Part shown: piece by piece, positions 1 to 6,718 of the stretch
How the letters are laid out: every line of letters begins with the position of its first letter
Position numbering within the stretch: the first letter of the stretch is position 1
Translations under genes and position numbers: made by a program
Source of the DNA: an uncultured Collinsella sp.
GTDB taxonomy: Bacteria; Actinomycetota; Coriobacteriia; Coriobacteriales; Coriobacteriaceae
Direction of reading: 5' to 3'
DNA length: 64,000 nt
Assembly: GCA_900555555.1 (NCBI GenBank)
Contig: USLK01000004.1
Location: 1 to 64,000, forward strand
The notes under the pieces: model-generated
The model's input: the letters and a program-made list of their open reading frames with translations, nothing else
Told to the model about the DNA's origin: nothing
The model's database searches: none

Positions 1-3
1 AGC

Positions 4-29
4 ATTCGGGGGCCTTGCGGTCCCCGAAT
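4..29. other. perfect 11-bp hairpin at the left edge
   Basis: An 11-bp inverted repeat (ATTCGGGGGCC / GGTCCCCGAAT, one G-T pair) closes over the four-base loop TTGC. No T run follows on either strand, so it is not an obvious terminator. It may end an upstream gene that lies outside the window, or be a repeat element. Only the structure is seen; its role is unknown. Confidence 0.4.
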
Positions 30-96
30 CATCACCTGTTATCTAAACTGTTAGATAAAGTAAACAGACTTTCCGTAAGGAAGGCCTGTCAAATGG

Positions 97-123
97 CCGG
101 GGGGTTACCCCCGGTATTTTTTT
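97..123 (+). terminator. rho-independent terminator
   Basis: A 7-bp GC-only stem (CCGGGGG / CCCCCGG) with loop GTTA is followed by TATTTTTTT. This is a textbook plus-strand terminator and probably ends a transcript that enters from the left of the window. A second small inverted repeat, GGCC-N8-GGCC at 83-98, overlaps its left arm. Confidence 0.75.
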
Positions 124-144
124 ATCGATTTGACGGGAGGCACG

Positions 145-207
145 ATGGGCGGCGAGGCATGTGCTGCGCGGATGCTTGAAGATCGGGTTATTGAAAGCAG
201 GGATTAG
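145..207 (+). CDS. possible 20-residue ORF, maybe a gene remnant
   Basis: ATG at 145 follows a good ribosome binding site (GGGAGG at 135-140) and opens a 20-codon frame rich in charged residues that ends in TAG. No family is recognised at this length. It could be a leader peptide, the truncated start of a lost gene, or chance. It lies just after a terminator, in an area with other broken frames. Confidence 0.2.
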   Translation: MGGEACAARMLEDRVIESRD

Positions 208-222
208 TTCTGAATGAGCCTC

Positions 223-342
223 CTAAAGAAGCTTCGACGCAAACGGCTGTAGCGCGTTATTCGAAGAGGAGGTGCGTGCAGCCAGCGGGGGAGTTGCCCC
301 GTGGCTGATAGTCGCTGTTGGCTCTGGTTTGATTCGGGCCAT
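223..342 (-). CDS. possible 39-residue ORF starting inside a duplicated segment
   Basis: On the minus strand the ATG at 342 sits behind AGAAAGGAGGA, a near-perfect Shine-Dalgarno. The first 19 codons align without gaps to a second copy that starts at 1439 (MARIKPEPTA here, MAHIQPEQTA there). The frames diverge after a shared Thr-Pro-Pro. The good ribosome site argues for translation, but about 8 of 19 codons differ in meaning, so selection on the peptide is not clear. No family is recognised. Confidence 0.25.
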   Translation of the reverse strand: MARIKPEPTATISHGATPPLAARTSSSNNALQPFASKLL

Positions 343-392
343 GGGTCTCGTCCTCCTTTCTGTTGCGCGTGATTTGGTGCGCCAGGTCGATG
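291..392. repeat. copy A of a ~102-bp direct repeat
   Basis: This segment matches 1388-1490 at roughly 80 percent identity with almost no gaps. Read on the minus strand, both copies hold the end of an ORF (CATCGACCTGGCG), a short spacer, the ribosome site AGAAAGGAGGACGAG and an ATG start. In copy A the upstream ORF is broken by a stop at 395-397. The two copies flank the toxin-antitoxin pair. Confidence 0.7.
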
Positions 393-394
393 TG

Positions 395-445
395 CTAAAT
401 GACGACCTTGTGGGCCTCGTAGTTCATGCTGATGAGCTTTGCCAT
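395..445 (-). pseudogene. 16-codon truncated ORF
   Basis: A minus-strand ATG at 445 with ribosome site GAAAGGAT opens MAKLISMNYEAHKVVI and stops at 395. The sequence just past the stop (CATCGACCTGGCG) equals the last codons of the 64-residue ORF at 1471-1665. The simplest reading is the start of one gene recombined onto the broken 3' end of another. The full-length gene is not recognised. Confidence 0.3.
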
Positions 446-514
446 GGGATATCCTTTCGATATGGAGCGGATGCGTACGGGGTAGAATGGTGCAAACGAG
501 GAAAGGAGCGGGAC

Positions 515-772
515 GTGCTTTCGTTGCCAGTAAACAAGCTTACCGAAGACGAATTGGTTCGTGCTTATCGAGAGGCAAATGGGCCCTTTGTCGCCCAGAC
601 TCCTTCTCAGGAGTTCGTAGTCATGAAGCCCGAGGATTATGCACACCTCGAGCCGTCCATGAGCGCGTTCCAGCGCACGATGGTTCAAGAGGACTATGCC
701 GCCGCAAAGCGCGGCGACACGGTTGATGCTCGCTCCGCCCTCGAGGAAATCCGGACAGCCTATGGCTTTTAG
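515..772 (+). CDS. Phd/YefM-RelB-like antitoxin
   Basis: An 85-residue acidic protein. The middle of the chain (VVMKPEDYAHLE) resembles the strand and helix that end the DNA-binding fold of Phd/YefM antitoxins. The C-terminus (DARSALEEIRTAYGF) looks like the toxin-wrapping tail of RelB-type antitoxins. GTG at 515 is chosen because GAAAGGAG lies 6 nt upstream; longer upstream frames lack such a site. It overlaps the next gene by 11 bp, the usual arrangement for a type II toxin-antitoxin operon. A -10-like TAGAAT lies at 483-488 without a clear -35. It probably neutralises the neighbouring toxin and represses the operon (inferred). Confidence 0.7.
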   Translation: MLSLPVNKLTEDELVRAYREANGPFVAQTPSQEFVVMKPEDYAHLEPSMSAFQRTMVQEDYAAAKRGDTVDARSALEEIRTAYGF

Positions 773-1100
773 GGTTCGCTTTACCACTACCGCTTTGCGC
801 CGCTTGAAAAACTCGATTTCTTACCTCAACGACGTGCTGTGCCAGCCGGGCGCGGCGCGTCGTTTGCATGAGTCCGTTTTGGAATTTGTGGAAGAGCTGG
901 AGGGTGATCCGCGTTTCCTGGTTGTGGACCATGAGGCTAGTCAGCTTGTGGGGGAGTGCTTGTACCGAAAGCGTATCGGGCGCTATAAGCTGCTGTTCAT
1001 GAAGGATGCTGCGGCGGAGGAGTTCGTTATCGTTTCGTTCATTCATGATTTGCAGGATGCGCGTGCCTTTTTGGCCCGCGAGTACGAGGATGACGTTTGA
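762..1100 (+). CDS. RelE/ParE-family toxin
   Basis: A 112-residue protein with the RelE/ParE layout: a first strand (MAFRVRFTTTAL), two long helices, and a sheet carrying YRKRIGRYKLLF and a terminal strand VIVSFIHDLQD. RelE members cleave mRNA on the ribosome while ParE members poison gyrase; the sequence alone does not decide which. The start at 762 is inside the antitoxin gene (ATGGCTTTTAG), which implies translational coupling. Length is normal for the family. Alternative upstream starts at 696 and later would overlap the antitoxin more and lack a ribosome site. Confidence 0.75.
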   Translation: MAFRVRFTTTALRRLKNSISYLNDVLCQPGAARRLHESVLEFVEELEGDPRFLVVDHEASQLVGECLYRKRIGRYKLLFMKDAAAEEFVIVSFIHDLQDARAFLAREYEDDV

Positions 1101-1230
1101 TCCTTGGAAAAGGGGCACAGCACTCTTCGCGCACAGGCGACTGCCGGTGCGGTTCCGGTGCGTCCTGACGAATACGCGTTCTTCAGCGCTTGCAATTGAA
1201 TGTGCGTTCCAGTTCGTGGTATATAAGAAG

Positions 1231-1288
1231 AAGTCTCTTCCAGGGAAGGGGCTTCCAAGTGCCGGGGACGTTTTCCTCGGCTTTTTTA
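1231..1288 (+). ncRNA. candidate small structured RNA
   Basis: Two hairpins stand back to back. The first (1231-1254) can pair 9-11 bases with a tiny loop (AAGTCTCTTCC with GGAAGGGGCTT). The second is a terminator (1261-1288). A TATATAAG element at about 1220 and TTGAAT near 1195 could form a promoter starting an RNA of about 60 nt. No RNA family is recognised. It could instead be the 3' UTR of the toxin transcript. Confidence 0.35.
1261..1288 (+). terminator. rho-independent terminator
   Basis: An 8-bp stem (GCCGGGGA / TCCTCGGC, one G-T pair) with a five-base loop is followed by TTTTTTATT on the plus strand. It is the first of two terminators after the toxin gene. Confidence 0.75.
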
Positions 1289-1329
1289 TTGACATGAGCC
1301 AAGCGCTCTCGGCGAGCAGGCTGCCTGGG

Positions 1330-1356
1330 TGCCGTGAGGCTTCCTCGGCATTTTTT
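1330..1356 (+). terminator. second tandem terminator
   Basis: The stem TGCCG-(TG)-AGG / CCT-CGGCA with a three-base loop is followed by TTTTTT. Its right arm and T run resemble those of the terminator 70 bp upstream, which suggests a local duplication or a backup terminator. Confidence 0.6.
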
Positions 1357-1387
1357 AGCGAAGAACGGACTCGCTCGGACTGCGGAG

Positions 1388-1490
1388 GAGTTACTCCACG
1401 GCCGATGGCCGCTGTTTGCTCTGGTTGGATATGAGCCATGGGGCTCGTCCTCCTTTCTGTTGCGTGCGCCCTAGTCCGCCAGGTCGATGC
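1388..1490. repeat. copy B of a ~102-bp direct repeat
   Basis: This is the partner of 291-392. On the minus strand this copy carries the intact end of the 64-residue ORF (stop at 1471-1473), the site AGAAAGGAGGACGAG and an ATG at 1439. The frame from that ATG runs far into antisense toxin sequence and probably is not a full gene. Confidence 0.7.
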
Positions 1491-1665
1491 GGTCGACGGC
1501 GGCCTGCAGGTAGTGCGGCAACTCGTCGAACGACGTGCCGTAGCTCTCGAGCAGCCGCGTGACCTCGCGCGCGTACACGGCCTCCCCGCGATCGGCCCGG
1601 CGCTCCAGGCACTCGAGGTCGGTGATCAGTGACGCTTCGTAGAGGATGAAGGGGTTGGTGGTCAT
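1471..1665 (-). CDS. small acidic protein of unknown function, partner of the HEPN gene
   Basis: A 64-residue acidic protein that appears all-helical, with no recognised domain, no signal peptide and no membrane segment. The start at 1665 is chosen for the ribosome site AAGGGA, which overlaps the stop codon of the HEPN gene; only 14 bp separate the two, so they are almost surely co-transcribed. A short acidic protein beside a HEPN protein could be an inhibitor or antitoxin, but that is inference from position only. Its last codons are duplicated, in broken form, near 385-395. Confidence 0.6.
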   Translation of the reverse strand: MTTNPFILYEASLITDLECLERRADRGEAVYAREVTRLLESYGTSFDELPHYLQAAVDRIDLAD

Positions 1666-1679
1666 GGGTGCGTTGTCCC

Positions 1680-2222
1680 TTAGATGCATGCTTTCAGGCA
1701 GACGCGCTCGATAATCATGGCCCACTCATTGAAGGTTTCTGGATCGACGACAATTCGTGCCGTTAAGTTTCCCTTGCCGTTAGAGTCTTCTAGGATGATG
1801 AAGCCATCCTCAAGCGCTATTCTTCCATGAGCAATTGAGTTCCTTATATGCCTGAGAAGCCCCATGAAAGCTTTCGCCTTTGATTCCTCGTTTCCTGCGT
1901 CGCAGTGCCTTGTCCAAAACCAACCCTTGTTGCCGTCGAGAGTTAGGTTCTGATCGCATAGACCAATGGAGGCGAGGTAACCTAAGACTTTTGTACAATC
2001 AGGGCAATATAGGAAATAGTCTCTTCTGTCTCCGACCATCTCTTCATATAGATGGCGTTTGGTGGACGTCGTGAGTAGTTCATCGATGTTGTAAGACAGT
2101 GATGTATGGGTAACGGGCGCAGCGCGATATTGGAAAAAGGGGATTGCCTTTAGATAGGTGTTGGCGGGGAGAATATCTGCCGGTAATGAGTAATCGGATT
2201 CTTCTGAGAGGGTATAGGGCAT
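1680..2222 (-). CDS. HEPN-domain protein (putative ribonuclease)
   Basis: A 180-residue protein. Residues about 120-135 carry LLRHIRNSIAHGRI, containing RNSIAH at 127-132, which fits the R-N-x3-H motif of HEPN ribonucleases found in toxin and defence systems. A CPDC pair near residue 73 and a His-Cys near 106 could bind a metal, though this is uncertain. It starts at 2222 with AGGAG overlapping the TAG stop of the gene upstream, so it is translationally coupled to the chimeric ORF. The 14-bp gap to the next small gene completes a three-gene operon. RNA cleavage is a family property here, not shown. Confidence 0.65.
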   Translation of the reverse strand: MPYTLSEESDYSLPADILPANTYLKAIPFFQYRAAPVTHTSLSYNIDELLTTSTKRHLYEEMVGDRRDYFLYCPDCTKVLGYLASIGLCDQNLTLDGNKGWFWTRHCDAGNEESKAKAFMGLLRHIRNSIAHGRIALEDGFIILEDSNGKGNLTARIVVDPETFNEWAMIIERVCLKACI

Positions 2223-2231
2223 CTCGATCTC

Positions 2232-2891
2232 CTAAATCAGCGGGTTGCGCTTAAAGTCCTGGGAAGTTTCAACGCGGCAGTCATTAACTGCTGATAGGTC
2301 TATGCATTGGGCGGCAAGGGGCTCAATTGAGTCGTCAGTTATTAGTTTTGGCAGCGCTAGTACATCGCCAGCGGTGGTATTGAGCGTCGGATTGAGAATC
2401 TGGAGTGCTTGCTGGGCGATGTTTGAATTGAGGTAGGCGAGAAGATCGAGGGTGGAGCTCCGGGTGGAGGATTGCTTTGCTATGAGAGTTGGCGAACCCG
2501 AAGAGTAGAAACTGTCTCGATCCTTTATGCGAAAGCTGACCCTATCACTAGTGATGAGGCCCCAGCAGACTCCTGGAAGGGCTACGAGTTCGAGGTTGGG
2601 GAGGCCTCCTTTGCTCGAATAGTAAACATCGATTCCATGCTCTTCGAATGCGTCTTCTGGAAGATTCTCGGCGATGCGAATCGCGATTCTAAACGAGTTT
2701 TCGTTGTCCTCATTTGCTTTGGGTACGGCTGAAAACGTGATGTCGTTATCCTCCGAGTTAACGTCTTGGCTTTCTAGAATACGATAGTCATCGGGAATCG
2801 CAATGCTGAAAGCGTCGCAGCTGGCACGGATGCCCTCATCGAATGTCCAGTGCATCGGAATGATCGGTTCCATCTCGAAATTGCTGCCCAT
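2232..2891 (-). pseudogene. chimeric ORF with a PglX-like (BREX methyltransferase) C-terminal fragment
   Basis: A 219-residue frame with a strong start (AGGAGGA 5 nt before the ATG at 2891). The first ~110 residues are an acidic stretch I do not recognise. From about residue 111 the chain matches the target-recognition and post-recognition part of PglX, the adenine methyltransferase of BREX phage defence: LAYLNSNIAQQ, NPTLN, GDVLALP and a terminal ETSQDFKRNPLI, compared with the typical ETSWDFKRHPL. Real PglX is about 1,200 residues with an N-terminal methylase motif and a long tail, both absent. This is most likely a deletion product fusing an unrelated 5' end in frame to a pglX remnant. It may still be translated. 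Confidence 0.6.
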
Positions 2892-2946
2892 GATTCCTCC
2901 TGAAGAAGACGATTGTGACTTCAGGATACGATTGCCGTTCTGCATT

Positions 2947-2960
2947 TTGTTGCGCAACAA
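2947..2960. promoter_or_regulatory. perfect 14-bp palindrome, possible operator
   Basis: TTGTTGCGCAACAA lies 56 bp upstream of the chimeric ORF start, where a promoter for the minus-strand operon would be expected. A perfect 14-bp palindrome suits binding by a dimeric repressor. No repressor gene adjoins it. Confidence 0.4.
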
Positions 2961-3018
2961 TTGCGGTCGGCTTGATTGACTGGGCGAGCGGATTTGGCGT
3001 GAAGGTTGGGGGCGCGAG

Positions 3019-3046
3019 AAAAAAAGCCGGAGGCATTGCCCCCGGC
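3019..3046 (-). terminator. rho-independent terminator of the zinc ribbon gene
   Basis: On the minus strand GCCGG-G-GGC-AAT-GCC-T-CCGGC forms an 8-bp stem with one mismatch and runs into TTTTTTTC. It lies 40 bp after the stop of the FmdB-family gene. Confidence 0.75.
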
Positions 3047-3086
3047 TGAAATGTTGCAATTTGTGCCTGTCCCCAAATGAGACGGT

Positions 3087-3317
3087 TTAGCCCTGGCAGC
3101 AGCTGCAGTTCCCGGACGTAGCCGCGGTGCAGGAGCCGCCGCCGCGCTGATCGGTGTTGTAAAAGCCGGAGCCCTCGAATTTGATCCCGCTCGCACTGAA
3201 GACCTTGGTGGCTTCGCCGCTGCAATCGGGGCAGGTGATGTTCGGGTGCTCGGTCATGCCGTGCTCGACCTCGAAGACCTTGCCGCATGCGTTGCAACGA
3301 TAATCGTATCTTGCCAT
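3087..3317 (-). CDS. FmdB-family zinc ribbon protein
   Basis: A 76-residue protein opening MARYDYRCNACGKVFEV, with a second pair CPDC near residue 30. This is the two-CxxC zinc ribbon of the FmdB (CxxC_CxxC_SSSS) family. The tail is rich in Gly, Ser and Cys and ends SCCQG, which is also typical of the family. Members are often called putative regulatory proteins after FmdB of methylotrophs, but their function is poorly known. The start is set by GAGGTC upstream. It is followed by its own terminator and lies 95 bp downstream of the glycogen operon's last gene on the same strand. Confidence 0.85.
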   Translation of the reverse strand: MARYDYRCNACGKVFEVEHGMTEHPNITCPDCSGEATKVFSASGIKFEGSGFYNTDQRGGGSCTAATSGNCSCCQG

Positions 3318-3412
3318 GAGTTGACCTCGTTCTTGTATGTGCCGTGTGGTGGCGGCTCCTGTTACCGTGGATACTGTACCCAAAAGCCGCCGGCTTGAAC
3401 AGCCGATGCGCG

Positions 3413-6400
3413 TTATCCACGCTCGCTCATGCGTCCGGTCTCGATCATGGCGCGCCGCATATGGGGAACGTTGCGTTGCATGTCGTCTTCCTGTGCCTGC
3501 CACGACCAGTTGCCCTCGGCGGTGCCCGGCCGATTCATGCGAGCCTCGTCGCCTAGGCCCAGCACGTCCTGCAGCTGCATGATGACCACGGGGGCGCTGC
3601 TGACGAGCGACTCGCGAATCACCTCTCCCGCCAGGTGCCGTGCGGAGCCGAGGTCCTCATCGGAATAGAACGAGGACGCGCAGAAGCCAACGAGCGTCTG
3701 CGTATCGTGCGTCGAGGTGTACACGATCTTCTCCGGGTGGGGATGCAGGGATTCGCGGATGTCGTAGTCCGCGAACTGCAGGACATCCATGCCGGGAAAA
3801 CCGCAGCTTGCGCACATCGCGCGGACACCGGGCGTGAGGATGCCCAGATCTTCGGCTATAAGGGGCAGCGGGCCGTATGCATCGTATGCCGCTTGGAACA
3901 GCTCGATGCCCGGACCCGGTTGCCATGCGCCCTCCTTGCCCGTCTTTCCCTGAGGGATGGCGTAGTAGTTATGGAAACCAAGGAAATGATCGAGCCGCAC
4001 GCGGTCGTAAAGACGCAGGGCCCTTCCCAGGCGGGCCATCCACCATACGTAGCCATCGTCTTGCATAACCGACCAGCGATACGTCGGGTTTCCCCATACC
4101 TGCCCCTCGGCGGAAAAGCGGTCGGGCGGAACGCCTGCGATTTCCCGGGGCATCCCGCGGCTATCGAGCATGAACATCTCCGGCTCGCTCCAGGCGTCGG
4201 CCGAATCGTCCGATACGTACATGGGTATATCGCCGATGATCTGGATACCGTGGCGGGATGCGTACGCGTGCATCTCGTCCCATTCCTGTTGGAATCTAAA
4301 CTGCACGTATGCGTGATAGCGCGCATGCTCCGCAAAGCGCGGGTCGGTGAAAATCGCGACATCGTAGTGCTGGAACTCTTTGGGCCAGCTGTGGCGGCTG
4401 GTTTGGTTGGCTGCATCCTTGATTGCCATGAAGGCGCAATAGGGGTCGAGCCAGGATTCGTTATCGCGGGCAAACGCAAAGAACTCATCGGTCTGGAATC
4501 CGCTGGTGGCCTTGAATCTCGCGTAGGACGACTTGAGCTCGGCGGGCGTCTCTTCCAGCAGGTCGCCGTTACCGGCAAATGCCGAGGGGCCGGCGTAGGG
4601 TGAACCGTATCCGTCGCAGGGGTTCACCGGCAGCACTTGCCAATAGGTCATTCCCATCTGAACCAAGTGGTCTATGAAACGGCGTGCGGGGGCGCCGAGG
4701 GTGCCGGGCCGCCCATCGTTGGGGAGGGACGTGATGTGGGCCAAGACGCCCACGCCGGGGTCGAGCGGCTTTTGGAGTCGCTGCTCGGGATATGTGTATG
4801 CCGCCGCCGATCCGAGCGGCCACAGGCGAATCTCGGCGCACCCGTCCGGATCTCGCTTGAGGGCCGCACCCGATATGACGTCGATCCCGTGATCGTTGTC
4901 TATGGGCACTCGAACGGAGCGCGTGTTGTTGAGGCTGTGGTTGATGAGGATGCTCGCGGCCTGCCCATCGGAGGAGCGACGCTTGATGCACAGCACGTCC
5001 TCGTTGAGCGCATAGGTGTACGTGGTACCGTTGGTCAGGAAGGGCAGGGCGCGGCGCAACATGGCGGTGTTGCGCACCATGGTGAGCATGTCGTGGTCGC
5101 GCACGTCTTCGGGCCGCGGTAGCGTGCGGCGATTGCCCGGGTCGGAGAGTCCCTCCAATGCGTATTCGTCCCCGTAATAGATGGAGGGGACCCCGGGGAA
5201 TGTCATCTGCATGAGCGTCGCCAACCAGAACCTGCCTTTTGCAAGCCCCATTGACGTTTCGTCCAGCCTCCAGCGCCCGCGCTCCTCTTCGGGCAGGGTG
5301 GATTCATCGGGGCCCCCGCCCAGCACGGAGGCGATACGCGGCTTGTCATGGCTTCCCAGCAGGTTGAGGCAACAGGAGAGCGCCTCGGGAGGATAGTTTT
5401 CCCTGAGTGATTCAAGATGCTCGGCGCAATCGTAGGCGGTTTCATTTCCCACGAGGAATCCCAAGATCGCATCGCGCAGGGGATAGTTCATCGCCGAGTC
5501 GAGCTCGTCGCCGAGCAGATAGCGCCGCGGCCGGCCGTAGCTCACCTTATTGGATGCGTCCTCCCATACCTCGCCCAGCAGCAACCCGTCGGGACGCTCC
5601 TGCAGCACGGCCTGTTTTATGTGCTCTATAAGCGTGTCGGAGAGCTCGTCGGCCACATCGAGCCGCCAGCCGCGTGCCCCTGCGCGCAGCCAGGTCCTGA
5701 TCACGCCGTTCTCTCCCAGAATGAGGTTTTGGACGGCGGGGGAGTTTTCGTTGAGCGCCGGCATGTTGGCGATGCCCCACCAGCTGTCGTAGGTCCCGTC
5801 GCCGTGGAAGCAGTAGGCGTCGGCCCATGGTGATTCGCTGCCCTGCCAGGCACCTTTCCCCGGATAGTTCTCGTACCGATTAAAGTACACCGAGTCGTCG
5901 CCGGTATGGTTGAACACGCCGTCGAGAATGATCGATATGCCGAGGCCGTGGGCGTCTTCGCATAGGCGCTTGAAATCATCCTCATCGCCCAATACCGGAT
6001 CTATGTTGAGGTAGTCGGCCGTGTCGTAGCGGTGGTTGCTTTGTGCCTCGAAGATGGGATTGAGATAGATGGCCGTGATTCCCAGGGAGTGGAGGCGAGG
6101 GAGATCTTGGCGGATTCCCTCAAGGGAGCCTCCGTAAAAATCCCAGCTCTTTATGGAGCCGTCCTCGTTGCGGTCGTAAACCGGCGGCTCATCCCAGTTT
6201 TCCACCAGGCGTTTTTGGGGACCGCGGCGGGGCTTCGACACCTCGCGTTGCGTCCTTTCGCGCCAGGCCGCATCGCGTGCGTACCGATCGGGGAAGATCT
6301 GGTATACGATGCCGTTTTCGTACCAGGAGGGCCTGGTTTGGCGATGTTTGTAGACCGTAAGCTGGAACGAGGGCACGTTGTCATGATCGTACATGACGCC

Positions 6401-6718
6401 CTCGCCGCCAACCGTGCCCTGCCGGGCTCCCACATGGATGCATCGCCCGTCCGATAGCGCAACGACAAAGCTGTACCAGATGATCTCGGCCGTATCACAT
6501 GCGATGCGCGCGGTGAGCGTATTGTTCGCGCCCGGCTGCATCGGCACGAGCGTCTCGCCTTTTCCGTCGACCCAAAGCCGTACCTGAGCTTGCAGGAATG
6601 CCGCATCGGCATCCTCGACGCCCAGGGTGAGCGTGACGGTGGTTCCAACCACGACCGCGCCGAATGGGACGCGGTAGTCTGTCTTGCGTGAGTTATGAAG
6701 TAGCTTCAACGGGATCAC
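3413..6718 (-). CDS. GH13 amylase/debranching enzyme fused to GH77 4-alpha-glucanotransferase
   Basis: A 1,101-residue two-enzyme protein. After a ~100-residue beta-sandwich, the GH13 barrel shows NGIVYQIFPDRY, the nucleophile region GWRLDVADEL, the acid/base LLGEVWEDA and the transition-state Asp in LLGSHDKPR. From about residue 610 a complete MalQ-type domain follows: GVLAHITSLPN, GSPYAG, RLDHFLGF (nucleophile), IAEDLG and STHDTQTL. The first half should hydrolyse alpha-1,4 or alpha-1,6 links in maltodextrins; the second transfers glucan segments and recycles short oligomers. No signal peptide is seen, so it is cytoplasmic. GTG at 6718 overlaps the glgA stop by one base (TAGTG), so the two are coupled. 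The GH13 subtype is not certain. Confidence 0.9.
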   Translation of the reverse strand: MIPLKLLHNSRKTDYRVPFGAVVVGTTVTLTLGVEDADAAFLQAQVRLWVDGKGETLVPMQPGANNTLTARIACDTAEIIWYSFVVALSDGRCIHVGARQGTVGGEGVMYDHDNVPSFQLTVYKHRQTRPSWYENGIVYQIFPDRYARDAAWRERTQREVSKPRRGPQKRLVENWDEPPVYDRNEDGSIKSWDFYGGSLEGIRQDLPRLHSLGITAIYLNPIFEAQSNHRYDTADYLNIDPVLGDEDDFKRLCEDAHGLGISIILDGVFNHTGDDSVYFNRYENYPGKGAWQGSESPWADAYCFHGDGTYDSWWGIANMPALNENSPAVQNLILGENGVIRTWLRAGARGWRLDVADELSDTLIEHIKQAVLQERPDGLLLGEVWEDASNKVSYGRPRRYLLGDELDSAMNYPLRDAILGFLVGNETAYDCAEHLESLRENYPPEALSCCLNLLGSHDKPRIASVLGGGPDESTLPEEERGRWRLDETSMGLAKGRFWLATLMQMTFPGVPSIYYGDEYALEGLSDPGNRRTLPRPEDVRDHDMLTMVRNTAMLRRALPFLTNGTTYTYALNEDVLCIKRRSSDGQAASILINHSLNNTRSVRVPIDNDHGIDVISGAALKRDPDGCAEIRLWPLGSAAAYTYPEQRLQKPLDPGVGVLAHITSLPNDGRPGTLGAPARRFIDHLVQMGMTYWQVLPVNPCDGYGSPYAGPSAFAGNGDLLEETPAELKSSYARFKATSGFQTDEFFAFARDNESWLDPYCAFMAIKDAANQTSRHSWPKEFQHYDVAIFTDPRFAEHARYHAYVQFRFQQEWDEMHAYASRHGIQIIGDIPMYVSDDSADAWSEPEMFMLDSRGMPREIAGVPPDRFSAEGQVWGNPTYRWSVMQDDGYVWWMARLGRALRLYDRVRLDHFLGFHNYYAIPQGKTGKEGAWQPGPGIELFQAAYDAYGPLPLIAEDLGILTPGVRAMCASCGFPGMDVLQFADYDIRESLHPHPEKIVYTSTHDTQTLVGFCASSFYSDEDLGSARHLAGEVIRESLVSSAPVVIMQLQDVLGLGDEARMNRPGTAEGNWSWQAQEDDMQRNVPHMRRAMIETGRMSERG

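Larger units (their letters stand above)
1101..1470. other. 370-bp gene-free region after the toxin gene
   Basis: No convincing gene lies here. It holds a possible promoter (TATATAAG near 1220), a candidate small RNA with two hairpins (1231-1288), a second terminator (1330-1356) and copy B of the direct repeat (1388-1490). A long minus-strand frame crosses the region but continues antisense through the toxin gene and is not supported. Confidence 0.6.

Noticed and set aside
621..1439. 272-codon minus-strand frame across the toxin gene
   Set aside because: It is antisense to the better supported toxin and antitoxin genes. Only its first codons, within the repeat, have any support.
1471..2891. 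Active BREX system
   Set aside because: No pglZ, brxL, brxC or full pglX is present; only a PglX-like fragment remains.
3380..3400. Terminator for the GH13/GH77 gene
   Set aside because: AAGCC-GCC-GGCTT followed by only four T on the minus strand is too weak to call.
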